The translations under genes were made by a program, and so were the position numbers. Source: Burkholderia ambifaria (lineage in GTDB: Bacteria; Pseudomonadota; Gammaproteobacteria; Burkholderiales; Burkholderiaceae). Taken from it: a DNA stretch of 64,000 nt. Below, piece by piece: positions 18,221-26,737 of this stretch. The stretch covers positions 313,680 through 377,679 of the forward strand of contig NZ_LKPJ01000001.1 in assembly GCF_001443045.1 (NCBI RefSeq), given 5' to 3'. The notes under the pieces were generated by a model. The model saw only the letters and a list, made by a program, of their open reading frames with translations, was not told where the DNA came from and made no database searches. The first letter of the stretch is position 1, and each line of letters opens with the position of its first letter.

Positions 18221-18976
18221 ATGAGCAAAGCCCAGTCACGCGGAGACAAGCCGCCGAAGCCGGCGTCCGGCCGGCGCGTATTCCTCAAACGCGTCGCCAT
18301 CGTTCCTGCCGCCGTCGCGATGGGGGCGTGCCATCCCGGAGACGACGCATCGCCATCACCGACGGCAACGCAAAACGCCGACAGCGGCGTCCGGCTCGAC
18401 AACTATCGTCCGGTGTTCTTCACGCTCGAAGAATGGCATTTCGTGCTCGCGGCAGTGGACCGCCTGATCCCGCACGACGATGAAGGGCCCGGCGCGCTGG
18501 ACCTGAACGTACCCGTCTTCATCGACAGGCAACTGGAAACCGGTTACGGCTACGCGGCGCACTGGTACATGCAAGGTCCGTTTCGTGCCGCCTCACCGCT
18601 GTTCGGCTATCAGTCGCGGCTGACGCCGCGCGAGTTGTACCGGGCCGGCATCCAGGCAACGAACGCACGATGCATGCGCGACTTCGCAGGCAAGCGTTTT
18701 GCCGAACTCGCCGTCGCGGAACAGACCGACGTGCTCGCACGCCTGGAGTCAGGCGCGATGGCATTCGACGATATCTCCGCGACGGATTTCTTCGCGTTTC
18801 TGCTGGAGAACACCCGTGAAGGCTATCTGTCGGACCCGATCCACGGAGGCAACAAGGAGATGGGCAGCTGGAAGATGATCGGCTTTCCGGGAGCCAGGGC
18901 GGACTTCCTCGACTGGGTCGGGACCGGCAAGCGCTACCCGTACGGCCCGGTCAGCATCGAAGGTCAGCAGGGTTGA
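18221..18976 (+). CDS. Gluconate 2-dehydrogenase subunit 3-family protein (Tat lipoprotein)
   Basis: 251 residues. The N-terminus has a twin-arginine motif (GRRVFLKR near residue 18) and a lipobox-like AMGAC, so it is probably exported by Tat and lipid-anchored. The body contains FTLEEWHFVLAAVDRLIPHDDEGPGA and GNKEMGSWKMIGFPGA, typical of the small subunit of membrane-bound gluconate, sorbitol and fructose dehydrogenases, which escorts the flavin subunit across the membrane. The GMC gene follows after 7 bp and the cytochrome after that. Confidence 0.9.
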   Translation: MSKAQSRGDKPPKPASGRRVFLKRVAIVPAAVAMGACHPGDDASPSPTATQNADSGVRLDNYRPVFFTLEEWHFVLAAVDRLIPHDDEGPGALDLNVPVFIDRQLETGYGYAAHWYMQGPFRAASPLFGYQSRLTPRELYRAGIQATNARCMRDFAGKRFAELAVAEQTDVLARLESGAMAFDDISATDFFAFLLENTREGYLSDPIHGGNKEMGSWKMIGFPGARADFLDWVGTGKRYPYGPVSIEGQQG

Positions 18977-18983
18977 GATACAT

Positions 18984-20762
18984 ATGCCGCATATTACGAA
19001 GCCGGAAGTGGACGCCGTCCTCGTCGGGATGGGTTGGACAGGTGCGATCATGGGTATGGAGCTGGCCGAGGCCGGCCTGACCGTAGTTGGCCTGGAGCGC
19101 GGCGAAAACCGCGATACGAGCCCCGAGTTCGCGTACCCTGCCATCGCCGACGAGCTCGCTTACATTCAGCGGCGCAAGCTGATGCAGAATCTTGCGCGCG
19201 AGACGGTCACGATCCGGCATGCGCCGAACGAGGACGCATTGCCCTACCGGCAGCTCGGCGCGTTCCTGCTGGGTACCGGGGTGGGCGGCGCGGGCGTGCA
19301 CTGGAACGGCACGACCTGGCGCGCCAATGCTGCCGACCTCAAGATCCGCTCGCACTACGTGCAGCGATATGGCGCCGGGTTCATTCCCGGCGACATGACG
19401 ATCCAGGACTGGCCTTATACGCTGGACGAACTCGAACCGTACTTCGAGCGTATCGAGGCCGTGATGGGCACGTCGGGCAAGGCAGGCAATCTGCACGGCC
19501 AGATCGTCGACGGCGGCAATCCCTTCGAGGCCATGCGCCGGCGTGACTATCCGTGTCCGCCGCTCGCCGACAATTATCCGGCGACACTGTTCAGGCATGC
19601 GGCGAGCGAAGCCGGTTTCCATCCATTTCCGATTCCCGCGTCCAATGCGTCGATCGCCTATCAGAATCCATACGGGCTGCAGCTCGGCCCGTGCAACTTC
19701 TGCGGCTATTGCGAAGGCTTCGGCTGCTATATGTATGCGAAGGCATCGCCGCAAGCCTGCATCTTGCCCGCGTTACTGGCCAAACCCAATTTCGAGTTGC
19801 GCGACCGATCGCATGTGACGCGTGTGGCACTCGATTCGTCCGGCAAGCGCGCCATCGGCGTGACCTATCTCGATGCACAGGGCCAGGAAGTGTTTCAACC
19901 GGCGCGCATCGTCGTGCTTTGCGCATTCCAGATGCACAACGTGCGCTTGCTGCTGCTGTCCAGGATCGGAACGCCGTACGATCCGGTGACGGGAACGGGA
20001 ACCGTCGGCAGAAACTTCGCCTACCAGAAGAACAGCGCGGTCTCGCTGTTCTTCGACAAAGACGTCCACATCGATCCATTCATCGGCGCCGGCTCCGGGG
20101 GCCAGGCATTCGACGACTTCAATGCGGATCACTTCGATCATTCCGCGGCGGGGTTCGTCGGCGGCGCCTATATCAGCGCGATGGTCACCGGCGGCCGCCC
20201 GATCGGTCAGACCCTGCTGCCGGAAGGCACCCCCAAATGGGGGGCTGCCTGGAAGAAAGCGCTCAAGGACAACTACCTGCATTCGTTTTCCATCGGTACG
20301 GCAGGCTCGGTCATGTCATACCGCACGAACTACCTGGATCTTGATCCGACCTATCGCGACGCATACGGCCTCCCTTTGCTGCGCATGACATTCGACTGGC
20401 ACGACAACGAGATGCGCATGACGCGTTTCGTCACCGGCAAGGCCGAGCAAGTCGCGCGCGTGATGAAGCCGAAATCAATGTCGGTCCATGCCGGAAAGAT
20501 CGGCGATCACTTCGACATGCGGCCGTACCAGACCACGCATACGACCGGCGGCGCGGTCTGCGGGGATCGCCCGGACACGAGCGTCGTCAACAAGTACCTG
20601 CAATCGTGGGACGTGCACAACGTATTCGTGACGGGCGCATGCGCGTTTCCGCAAAACTGGGCCTACAACCCGACCGGCATGGTCGGCGCGCAAGCGTATT
20701 TCGCGGCGCGCGCGATCCGCGAGCAATACCTGAAGAATCCTGGTCCACTGCTACCGGCATAG
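18984..20762 (+). CDS. GMC-family flavin dehydrogenase, catalytic subunit of a periplasmic sugar/alcohol dehydrogenase
   Basis: 592 residues. The FAD site is VLVGMGWTGAIMGMELAEAG near the N-terminus; GTGVGGAGVHWNG is the second flavin motif. CNFCGYCEGFGC around residue 243 is the cysteine set that holds a 3Fe-4S cluster in FAD glucose dehydrogenases. HTTGGAVCG and AYNPTG near the C-terminus supply the catalytic His/Asn region. It lacks its own signal peptide and is expected to be exported with subunit 3. Electrons go to the cytochrome encoded next. The substrate is probably a polyol, sugar acid or alcohol. Confidence 0.92.
   Translation: MPHITKPEVDAVLVGMGWTGAIMGMELAEAGLTVVGLERGENRDTSPEFAYPAIADELAYIQRRKLMQNLARETVTIRHAPNEDALPYRQLGAFLLGTGVGGAGVHWNGTTWRANAADLKIRSHYVQRYGAGFIPGDMTIQDWPYTLDELEPYFERIEAVMGTSGKAGNLHGQIVDGGNPFEAMRRRDYPCPPLADNYPATLFRHAASEAGFHPFPIPASNASIAYQNPYGLQLGPCNFCGYCEGFGCYMYAKASPQACILPALLAKPNFELRDRSHVTRVALDSSGKRAIGVTYLDAQGQEVFQPARIVVLCAFQMHNVRLLLLSRIGTPYDPVTGTGTVGRNFAYQKNSAVSLFFDKDVHIDPFIGAGSGGQAFDDFNADHFDHSAAGFVGGAYISAMVTGGRPIGQTLLPEGTPKWGAAWKKALKDNYLHSFSIGTAGSVMSYRTNYLDLDPTYRDAYGLPLLRMTFDWHDNEMRMTRFVTGKAEQVARVMKPKSMSVHAGKIGDHFDMRPYQTTHTTGGAVCGDRPDTSVVNKYLQSWDVHNVFVTGACAFPQNWAYNPTGMVGAQAYFAARAIREQYLKNPGPLLPA
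20230..20244. repeat. GC palindrome inside the GMC coding region
   Basis: CCCCC-AAAT-GGGGGG with the flank GGGGGGCTGCC that resembles palindrome 2. It encodes TPKWGAA, so it could be a coding coincidence, but the sequence is as good a match as the intergenic copies. Confidence 0.4.
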
Positions 20763-20770
20763 GAATTGCA

Positions 20771-22159
20771 ATGGGTGAGCAACGCACGAAACCGGCCGCG
20801 ATCTCATTCGGCCTGCTATTTGCCTGCGCCACGCTGGCCGCGTGGTTGCAACCGGCCGCCGCGAACGCGCAGGATGCCGACCAGATCGCGCGCGGCGCCT
20901 ATCTGGCGCGCGTTGGTGATTGCGTGGCATGCCATACATCGCGCCGCGACCAGCCGTTCGCCGGCGGACTGCCGATGGAAACGCCGTTCGGCACGATCTA
21001 TTCGACGAACATCACGCCAGATATCAAGCACGGGATCGGCAGCTACAGCTACGACGACTTCGCGGCCGCGCTGCGCAAAGGCGTCGCGAAGGACGGACAC
21101 CTGCTCTACCCCGCCATGCCGTACCCGTCCTTCTCGAAGGTCAGCGACACCGATACCCGTGCCCTCTATGCGTACTTCATGCATGGCGTCCGCCCGATCG
21201 GCCAGCCGAATCCGCAGACGCGGCTCCACTTTCCGTTCAACCTGCGCGTGCTGCTCACGGGATGGAATCTTCTGTTTCGCCCCAGTGGCACGTATCGCGA
21301 CGATCCCGCGCAAAGCGCGGCGTGGAATCGCGGCGCCTATCTCGTTCAAGGGCTCGCGCACTGCGGCGCATGTCATACGCCTCACGGCCCGATGGGCCAG
21401 GAGAAAGCGTTCGACGCGCGCGGAACGGACCTGTACCTGAGCGGTTACACGCTCGCGGGCTGGCACGCTCCCGAGCTGCGCCCCGGATACGGAAGCGGAA
21501 GCGGAAACGGCGCGGGCAAGCTCACACGTGACAGCATCGTTCAGCTTCTGCGAACCGGACGATCACACGGCAGCGCCACGTTCGGCGGCATGTCCGAAGT
21601 CGTGGAGAACAGCACGCAGTATTTCAGCGACGCCGACCTGGGCGCGGTTGCCGATTACCTCGGCAGCCTCGGCCCCGGTCGCGCACCGCAGACGTCGGCA
21701 GCCCTGCCCGTCAAGTCGGATGCGATCGCGGCGTTGCGCTCGGGCGTGACACCGACAGGCGGCGCGTTGCTGTACCTCAACAACTGCAATGCGTGCCATC
21801 GCTCGGACGGCAGCGGCGCGATGAAGGCGTTTCCCGCGCTGGCCGGCAATGCGGTGGTCGCGTCCGACGATCCGTCGTCGGTCATTCACGTGATTCTGAC
21901 CGGCTCGCGGATGCCGTCGACCCGATCCGATCCGGCGCCGTTGGCCATGCCCGCATTCGGCTGGCGGCTATCGGACCTGCAGATCGCCGAACTCGCGACG
22001 TTCGTACGCGACAGCTGGGGCAATCGTGCCGGCAAGGTGAGCGCATCCGACGTCGCGAAAGTCCGGCGGCAGGTCGATCCGGCGCAATTGAAGCGGATCC
22101 GGGCTGCCATCGCAAACGAAGTGACTGACGACGGCGCGCCCGGTTCGACCGGCAAATGA
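20771..22159 (+). CDS. Triheme c-type cytochrome subunit of the GMC dehydrogenase
   Basis: 462 residues with a signal peptide (FGLLFACATLAAWLQPAAANA) and three heme sites: CVACH (about residue 54), CGACH (about 199) and CNACH (about 340). The start at 20771 has AGGA seven bases upstream and lies 8 bp after the GMC stop. It is the membrane-attached electron carrier of this operon and resembles the cytochrome at 1670-2971, although the catalytic partners differ. Confidence 0.92.
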   Translation: MGEQRTKPAAISFGLLFACATLAAWLQPAAANAQDADQIARGAYLARVGDCVACHTSRRDQPFAGGLPMETPFGTIYSTNITPDIKHGIGSYSYDDFAAALRKGVAKDGHLLYPAMPYPSFSKVSDTDTRALYAYFMHGVRPIGQPNPQTRLHFPFNLRVLLTGWNLLFRPSGTYRDDPAQSAAWNRGAYLVQGLAHCGACHTPHGPMGQEKAFDARGTDLYLSGYTLAGWHAPELRPGYGSGSGNGAGKLTRDSIVQLLRTGRSHGSATFGGMSEVVENSTQYFSDADLGAVADYLGSLGPGRAPQTSAALPVKSDAIAALRSGVTPTGGALLYLNNCNACHRSDGSGAMKAFPALAGNAVVASDDPSSVIHVILTGSRMPSTRSDPAPLAMPAFGWRLSDLQIAELATFVRDSWGNRAGKVSASDVAKVRRQVDPAQLKRIRAAIANEVTDDGAPGSTGK

Positions 22160-22273
22160 CATCGGGCCGCCGCCCGCATCACGCGGGACCCACCATCCCG
22201 CACACGATCGAAGGGCTGCGCGGCGCGGCCGCACGCCTTCCGGCTTGTTTGACTTGATTATCGGAAAACCATC

Positions 22274-23134
22274 ATGCGATTCATCAGCTTCGTACGCGAC
22301 GGCACCACCGGCCTCGCCATCCGGTCCGGCGACGGCCGTTATCTCGGACTGACGCGTATCGATCCCGACTATCCCGGCGATCTCGACGCCCTCGTCTCCG
22401 GCGGTCCTTCCGCGCTGGCGCAAGCGAGCCAACGCCTGCAGTTGGCCGGCCGGCCGCTCGACCTGGCCGACTGCACCCTGCTCCCGCCCGTGACGCGGCC
22501 GACGAAGATCATCTGCGTCGGGCTCAACTATGCCGAACACTCGCAAGAAGCGGGATACGAGGTTCCGTCGTATCCGACGCTGTTCGCGCGCTTTCGCAGC
22601 AGCCTGACCGCGCACGGTGCTGCGATACGCAAGCCGACAGAATCGGATCAGCTCGATTACGAAGGCGAGCTGGCGGTGATCATCGGCCGCGGCGGCCGAC
22701 GCATCGGGCGAAGCGATGCGTTGAACCATGTGGCCGGCTATACGGTCTTCAACGACGCGACCCTGCGGGACTATCAGTTCAAGACGCCGCAATGGACGGT
22801 CGGAAAGAATTTCGACGAAACGGGCGCACTGGGCCCCGAACTGGTGACCGTCGACGAACTACCGGCGGGCGCGGCCGGCCTCAAGCTGCAGACCCGGCTC
22901 AACGGTGTCGTCGTGCAGGAAGCCAATACGAACGACATGATCTTCGACATCGCCACGCTGATCGCCACCATCAGCGAAGTCATGACGCTCGAGCCCGGCG
23001 ACGTCATCGCGACCGGCACGCCGTCGGGCATCGGCATGGCGCGCAATCCGCCGCTCTGGATGCGCGCAGGCGACGTGTGCGAGGTCGAGATCGAAGGGAT
23101 CGGCGTACTCAGGAATACCGTCGCGCAATCGTGA
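22274..23134 (+). CDS. Fumarylacetoacetate hydrolase-family protein
   Basis: 286 residues. The N-terminal cap (MRFISFVRDG) leads to the FAH catalytic domain: KIICVGLNYAEHSQEAG, then DYEGELAVIIGRGGR with the metal-binding glutamates, GYTVFNDATLRDYQFKT, and MTLEPGDVIATGTPSGIGM. Members cleave C-C bonds in acylpyruvates, isomerise or decarboxylate 2-hydroxymuconate-type acids with Mg. It lies 114 bp after the cytochrome on the same strand and may be part of the same transcript. Confidence 0.9.
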   Translation: MRFISFVRDGTTGLAIRSGDGRYLGLTRIDPDYPGDLDALVSGGPSALAQASQRLQLAGRPLDLADCTLLPPVTRPTKIICVGLNYAEHSQEAGYEVPSYPTLFARFRSSLTAHGAAIRKPTESDQLDYEGELAVIIGRGGRRIGRSDALNHVAGYTVFNDATLRDYQFKTPQWTVGKNFDETGALGPELVTVDELPAGAAGLKLQTRLNGVVVQEANTNDMIFDIATLIATISEVMTLEPGDVIATGTPSGIGMARNPPLWMRAGDVCEVEIEGIGVLRNTVAQS

Positions 23135-23170
23135 TCCGGTCGTGCCGGCGCTGCGCGCGACGGCACGCGT

Positions 23171-23482
23171 TCAGGCAGGCTGCATGCCCAGCACATCGCT
23201 CGCGAGGATCATCGCGGCGGCATTGGTCGGTCTCGGCCGCTCCGCCGGACGAAACACCGCGTCTCCGGGGAAGATAGGCAAATGCGACAGCACGCAGATG
23301 CCGCGGCGGGAAGCGATGGCGCGCCGCCAGCGCTGCTCACCGAAATGCCGGACACCGGGCTCGACCCAACGCACCACCAGCACGCTTCCGTCGCATTCCA
23401 GCACCGTCACCTGGGCACCCGCGAACTCGCGGGCGGAACCCACGCGCGGCCCGTCGTCCAGTCGTGAAGTCGCATCAGGCAT
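23171..23482 (-). CDS. DUF3331 domain protein
   Basis: 103 residues with VTVLECDGSVLVVRWVEPGVRHFGEQRWR, a RGICVLSHLPIFPGDAVFRP stretch and a closing AAAMILASDVL. I recognise this as the DUF3331 pattern common in Burkholderia, function unknown. The CxLS-hPI-xGDxV element looks like a small beta domain. It converges on the FAH gene. Confidence 0.65.
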   Translation of the reverse strand: MPDATSRLDDGPRVGSAREFAGAQVTVLECDGSVLVVRWVEPGVRHFGEQRWRRAIASRRGICVLSHLPIFPGDAVFRPAERPRPTNAAAMILASDVLGMQPA

Positions 23483-23643
23483 GTCCCACTCGCAAGCCGG
23501 CGCGATCGAACCCGGTGCCCGGTCGACCGCTCGTGTTCAATCGGTCACGCGATCCTGACCAGCATCTTGCAAAAAACCATAGCGCCAGCGATGCGGATCG
23601 TGCACGCCGCAAGGACGCGGCGGCACACCGTGCCGCACGCTGA

Positions 23644-23928
23644 TCAGACTTCGCGCACGTGCTCGACTGAAGGCGGACCCACGAAGAAGGGTCCGGCCAG
23701 TTCGCGCCAACGCTGAAAATCGGCTGTCTGACGAAAGGCGTCGTGCCGCTCGACGCTTTCCCATTGCACCATCAGACGATAGCGCGACGGTTGCTCGATA
23801 CCGCGATACAGATGCAAGCCATGGCAACCGGGCGCGCGTTCGATGAACGACCTCGCGTCGGCGACCGCACGTTCAAACCCCGGCTCGCCGTTTTCCTGTA
23901 TGTCGATCTGGGCAATCTCAAAAATCAT
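23644..23928 (-). CDS. Antibiotic biosynthesis monooxygenase (ABM) domain protein
   Basis: 94 residues, one ferredoxin-like ABM domain: MIFEIAQIDI, FERAVADARSFIERAPGCHGLHLYRGIE, RYRLMVQWESVERHDAF and WRELAGPFFVGPPSVEH. Homologues act as cofactor-free monooxygenases, heme-degrading enzymes or isomerases, usually as dimers. The start at 23928 begins directly with the first beta strand. A GC palindrome lies 254 bp upstream. Confidence 0.85.
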   Translation of the reverse strand: MIFEIAQIDIQENGEPGFERAVADARSFIERAPGCHGLHLYRGIEQPSRYRLMVQWESVERHDAFRQTADFQRWRELAGPFFVGPPSVEHVREV

Positions 23929-24182
23929 GACGGGTTTCTCCGCGCGACGCGAACAGTCGCGCAGTGCAATTGACACGCTGCCGGCATCGATCCCGTGCCG
24001 GACATTCCGGGTAGGCATGCACGCGCATGCGCGCTGCCCTGCTGCCGGTTCGCGTGGAAAGACGACTCGCTTCAAAAGCGAACCACGCAACGGCACCTGC
24101 TCGATACGAACCGGCCAGCCTGCGTCGCGTCGACCGGTTGCCACGATGCGCCAACGATAGCGCTGTCGAGCCGAGCGCTCTA

Positions 24183-24199
24183 CCCCCACTACGGGGGGG
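24183..24199. repeat. GC palindrome 3 (upstream of the AEC permease)
   Basis: CCCCC-ACTAC-GGGGGGG, located 147 bp before the AEC permease start and also upstream of the divergent ABM gene. The 418-bp region 23929-24346 contains no other recognisable feature. Confidence 0.65.
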
Positions 24200-24346
24200 T
24201 CAAAAAAACCCGCAAGACGTTCATGTTGGCAGCAACGCTACGACTCGCGGGCCGGCTTGTTTCGCCGCGTCGAGATCGCCCAGTCAGCATGCGGGCGATC
24301 GCGCCGGATACCGGCACCGTGCCTGGCGACCCGCTCTGGAGCATCC

Positions 24347-25291
24347 ATGACCGCACAAATATCATCCGCGCTGGTGCCGTTTTTCTTTTCGATCGCGATG
24401 GGTTATTTCGCCGGGAAAACCCATGCCGGAAACATGCCGATCGTGTCGATCAACAAGATGCTGGTCGACTATGCGCTGCCGTTCGCGCTGTTCGTCTATA
24501 CCGCGAAGATGCCGCGCGCGGAACTGATGAACCATCTGGTTCCCGTCGCCGTCATCGTGATCTTCATGCTCGTACCGTATTTCGCGTCGCTCGTCCTGTC
24601 GAAACATGTCTTTCATGTCGACCCGAGTCATGCCGCCGTGCGCGCCGTAACGGTTGGCATGCCGAACTTTGCGGCCGTCGGCCTGCCTCTTCTCGTCGCC
24701 GTGTACGGCGAGTCGAGTACATTGACGGTCGCGTTCGCCATCACCATCGCGTCAGTCGTGATGTCCCCGGCGTGCCTGATCCTGCTCGAGCGCGCCCGCA
24801 GCACCGAACACCCAAGTCGATCGAATGCGCCACCACTCGCCGGCGCGCTGCTCAATACCTTCCTGAAGCCGGTCGTTCTGGCACCGCTCGGCGGCATCGC
24901 CTTCTCCATTCTCGGATGGCACCTGCCGACGCTGATCGCCCAATCGCTGGGCATCATCGGCGGAACGACGGCCGGTCTCGCATTGTTTTCCACCGGCCTC
25001 ATCCTTGCCGCCCTGCCGATCCGACTGAACGCGGAGGTATGTGTTGCGCTGTTGCTCGGCCACATCGTGCAGCCGCTGCTCGCATGGTTCTGCGTCCGGC
25101 TCTTCTCCGTGCCGCCGCCGATGGCCGGTCAGCTCGTGCTGCTTGCGGCCATACCGTGCGGTTCGTTCGGCATCCTGTTCGGGCTCGGCTACGACATCGA
25201 CGATCCGACCGCGGGTGCGACGCTGGTCGCGTCGAGCATCCTGTCAGCGGTGACGCTGACGTTGACGATCGCGCTGCTCCATTTCGTCTAG
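24347..25291 (+). CDS. AEC-family (auxin efflux carrier-like) permease
   Basis: 314 residues with about ten hydrophobic segments and features of the AEC family (MPIVSINKMLVDYALPFALF at the N-terminus, AVTVGMPNFAAVGLPLLVAVYG, a central charged loop, then GTTAGLALFSTGLILA). Bacterial members such as MleP and MdcF move malate, malonate or other organic acids. A TGGAG lies before the start at 24347, and the alternative earlier start would add a non-hydrophobic extension. Confidence 0.9.
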   Translation: MTAQISSALVPFFFSIAMGYFAGKTHAGNMPIVSINKMLVDYALPFALFVYTAKMPRAELMNHLVPVAVIVIFMLVPYFASLVLSKHVFHVDPSHAAVRAVTVGMPNFAAVGLPLLVAVYGESSTLTVAFAITIASVVMSPACLILLERARSTEHPSRSNAPPLAGALLNTFLKPVVLAPLGGIAFSILGWHLPTLIAQSLGIIGGTTAGLALFSTGLILAALPIRLNAEVCVALLLGHIVQPLLAWFCVRLFSVPPPMAGQLVLLAAIPCGSFGILFGLGYDIDDPTAGATLVASSILSAVTLTLTIALLHFV

Positions 25292-25379
25292 AGGCAGAGA
25301 CGCCACCTTGCGGCTGCCGGCAGCTCGTGTCGCGTGCGTGCCGGACAGGCTGACCGCGTGTCGGGCTCGTTCGCGCCGC

Positions 25380-26165
25380 TCACTGCTTGCCGCCTACGAT
25401 CCGCTGCCATGCGGCGGCCTGTTCATCGCGCACGAGTTGTTCGGCGGCTTCGGGCTTGACGGTCCGATACGGCGGCGCCTCCGCCTCGATCACCGTGACG
25501 ATGGCGTCGATCATTTCCGCGGGATCGTGCTGCCGGTTCAGTTCGCGCGTCGGCCAGTGGGCCACGACGCGTTCGCCGTGGTTCCACCATTGATCCATGC
25601 TTTCCATGCCGGTATCGTTGAAGCCCGTACGATAGGCGCCAGGATTGATCGTCACGACTTCGACGCCGTATGGCTTCAACTCTTCCTCCATCGCGGAGCA
25701 GATGCCTTCGACGGCATGCTTCGACGCGGCGTAGGCGCCGTCGAACGGCACCTTGACGAGTCCCGCGACCGACGACATCCAGACGATCCGGCCATGCCCG
25801 CGCACGACCATCCTGCGCGCGAACCCCTGCGCGACTTCGAGCGCCGCAAAGACATTCGTTTCGAACACCGAGCGAAACACGGATATCGGAATCTCCACAA
25901 GCGGGCCGGATTCCATGATGGCCGCGTTGTTCAGCAGGACATCGACGTCGTGGGTCAATGCATGCGCACGATCGATTTCGTTCGTCACATCGAACTTGAT
26001 GACCTGCATGTCCACCCCGCGTGCCTTGGCCTCCTGCCGCAGCGCCCAGACCTGCGGCCAGATCTGGCCACCCGCGATCACGCGATGCCCGCGTTCGGCA
26101 AGCGCGAACGCAACACCTCGCCCGAATCCGGACCCCGCACCGGTTATCAGCACCGTTCTGGTCAT
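25380..26165 (-). CDS. SDR-family oxidoreductase
   Basis: 261 residues with intact short-chain dehydrogenase motifs: TGAGSGFGRG (residues 8-17), NNAA, catalytic SS in VWMSSVAG, and YAASKHAVEG with Tyr and Lys. It reduces or oxidises a carbonyl/alcohol pair with NAD(P). A GAGGGGG ribosome site precedes the start at 26165. It is alone on its strand between the AEC permease and the CurA-like gene, with a GC palindrome about 96 bp upstream. Confidence 0.9.
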   Translation of the reverse strand: MTRTVLITGAGSGFGRGVAFALAERGHRVIAGGQIWPQVWALRQEAKARGVDMQVIKFDVTNEIDRAHALTHDVDVLLNNAAIMESGPLVEIPISVFRSVFETNVFAALEVAQGFARRMVVRGHGRIVWMSSVAGLVKVPFDGAYAASKHAVEGICSAMEEELKPYGVEVVTINPGAYRTGFNDTGMESMDQWWNHGERVVAHWPTRELNRQHDPAEMIDAIVTVIEAEAPPYRTVKPEAAEQLVRDEQAAAWQRIVGGKQ

Positions 26166-26261
26166 GCCCCCTCCCGCTCGGTACACGATGATTGCGCCGA
26201 CCGGACCGACTCGGACGGCGACCTTGCCAACTACCTTACGGCGTTTCGCGCAGCCAACGCG

Positions 26262-26276
26262 CCCCCCCGAATGGGG
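26262..26276. repeat. GC palindrome 4 (upstream of the SDR)
   Basis: CCCCCCC-GAAT-GGGG, 96 bp upstream of the SDR start. It shares a 572-bp intergenic region (26166-26737) with two TetR-type operators that belong to the opposite gene; no gene is seen there. Confidence 0.6.
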
Positions 26277-26463
26277 AGGCGGGCCGCATCGCCGACGCGG
26301 TTCGGAAGCGATCGCACGCCGTCATTTGCCGGAACGCCCGATTTCGGCGCGCGCCTTACGACACGGCCATTGCGGCGAGCGGATGCTCTGTTCGCCGTTG
26401 CCGTGCGTCCCTCGTCAACCGCAAACGGGACAGATCGTGGAGCGCGAAATCGCGCCACATGCT

Positions 26464-26483
26464 CACTAGACGACTGGTCTACT
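26464..26483. promoter_or_regulatory. TetR-type operator, copy 1
   Basis: CACTAGACGACTGGTCTACT. The core TAGAC-N5-GTCTA (26467-26481) is a perfect inverted repeat, the form many TetR-family repressors bind. It is 254 bp before the start of the CurA-like reductase. Confidence 0.7.
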
Positions 26484-26606
26484 CGATCGTATGATCCGCA
26501 TCACGGTTCGACCGGGTGATCGGCCCTCGCATTCATGCGATGCATGGCACAACCCGGCGCACCCCCGCAGGTCAAGCCCTGCGACGTAGCCCCGCAAGCG
26601 CACAAA

Positions 26607-26626
26607 CACTAGACGACTGGTCTACT
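26607..26626. promoter_or_regulatory. TetR-type operator, copy 2
   Basis: Exactly the same 20 bases as copy 1, shifted by 143 bp, and 111 bp before the reductase start. Identity over all 20 bases, including the five-base spacer, is far beyond chance and indicates binding of one regulator at two places, possibly with looping. No TetR-family gene is present in the window. Confidence 0.75.
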
Positions 26627-26737
26627 TTCGCTTGCAACGTGCTCCGGCATGTTGCAAGCGCATCGCGACCGTCACACGAAAAACCCGTCGCCAACCGGCC
26701 CGATCCGGGCGGCGCAACCGTCACACAGAGGTCACCC

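Noticed and set aside
23537..23643. Short minus-strand frame ending HRWRYGFLQDAGQDRVTD
   Set aside because: It looks somewhat protein-like but overlaps the ABM gene upstream, has no start of its own and no family I can name.
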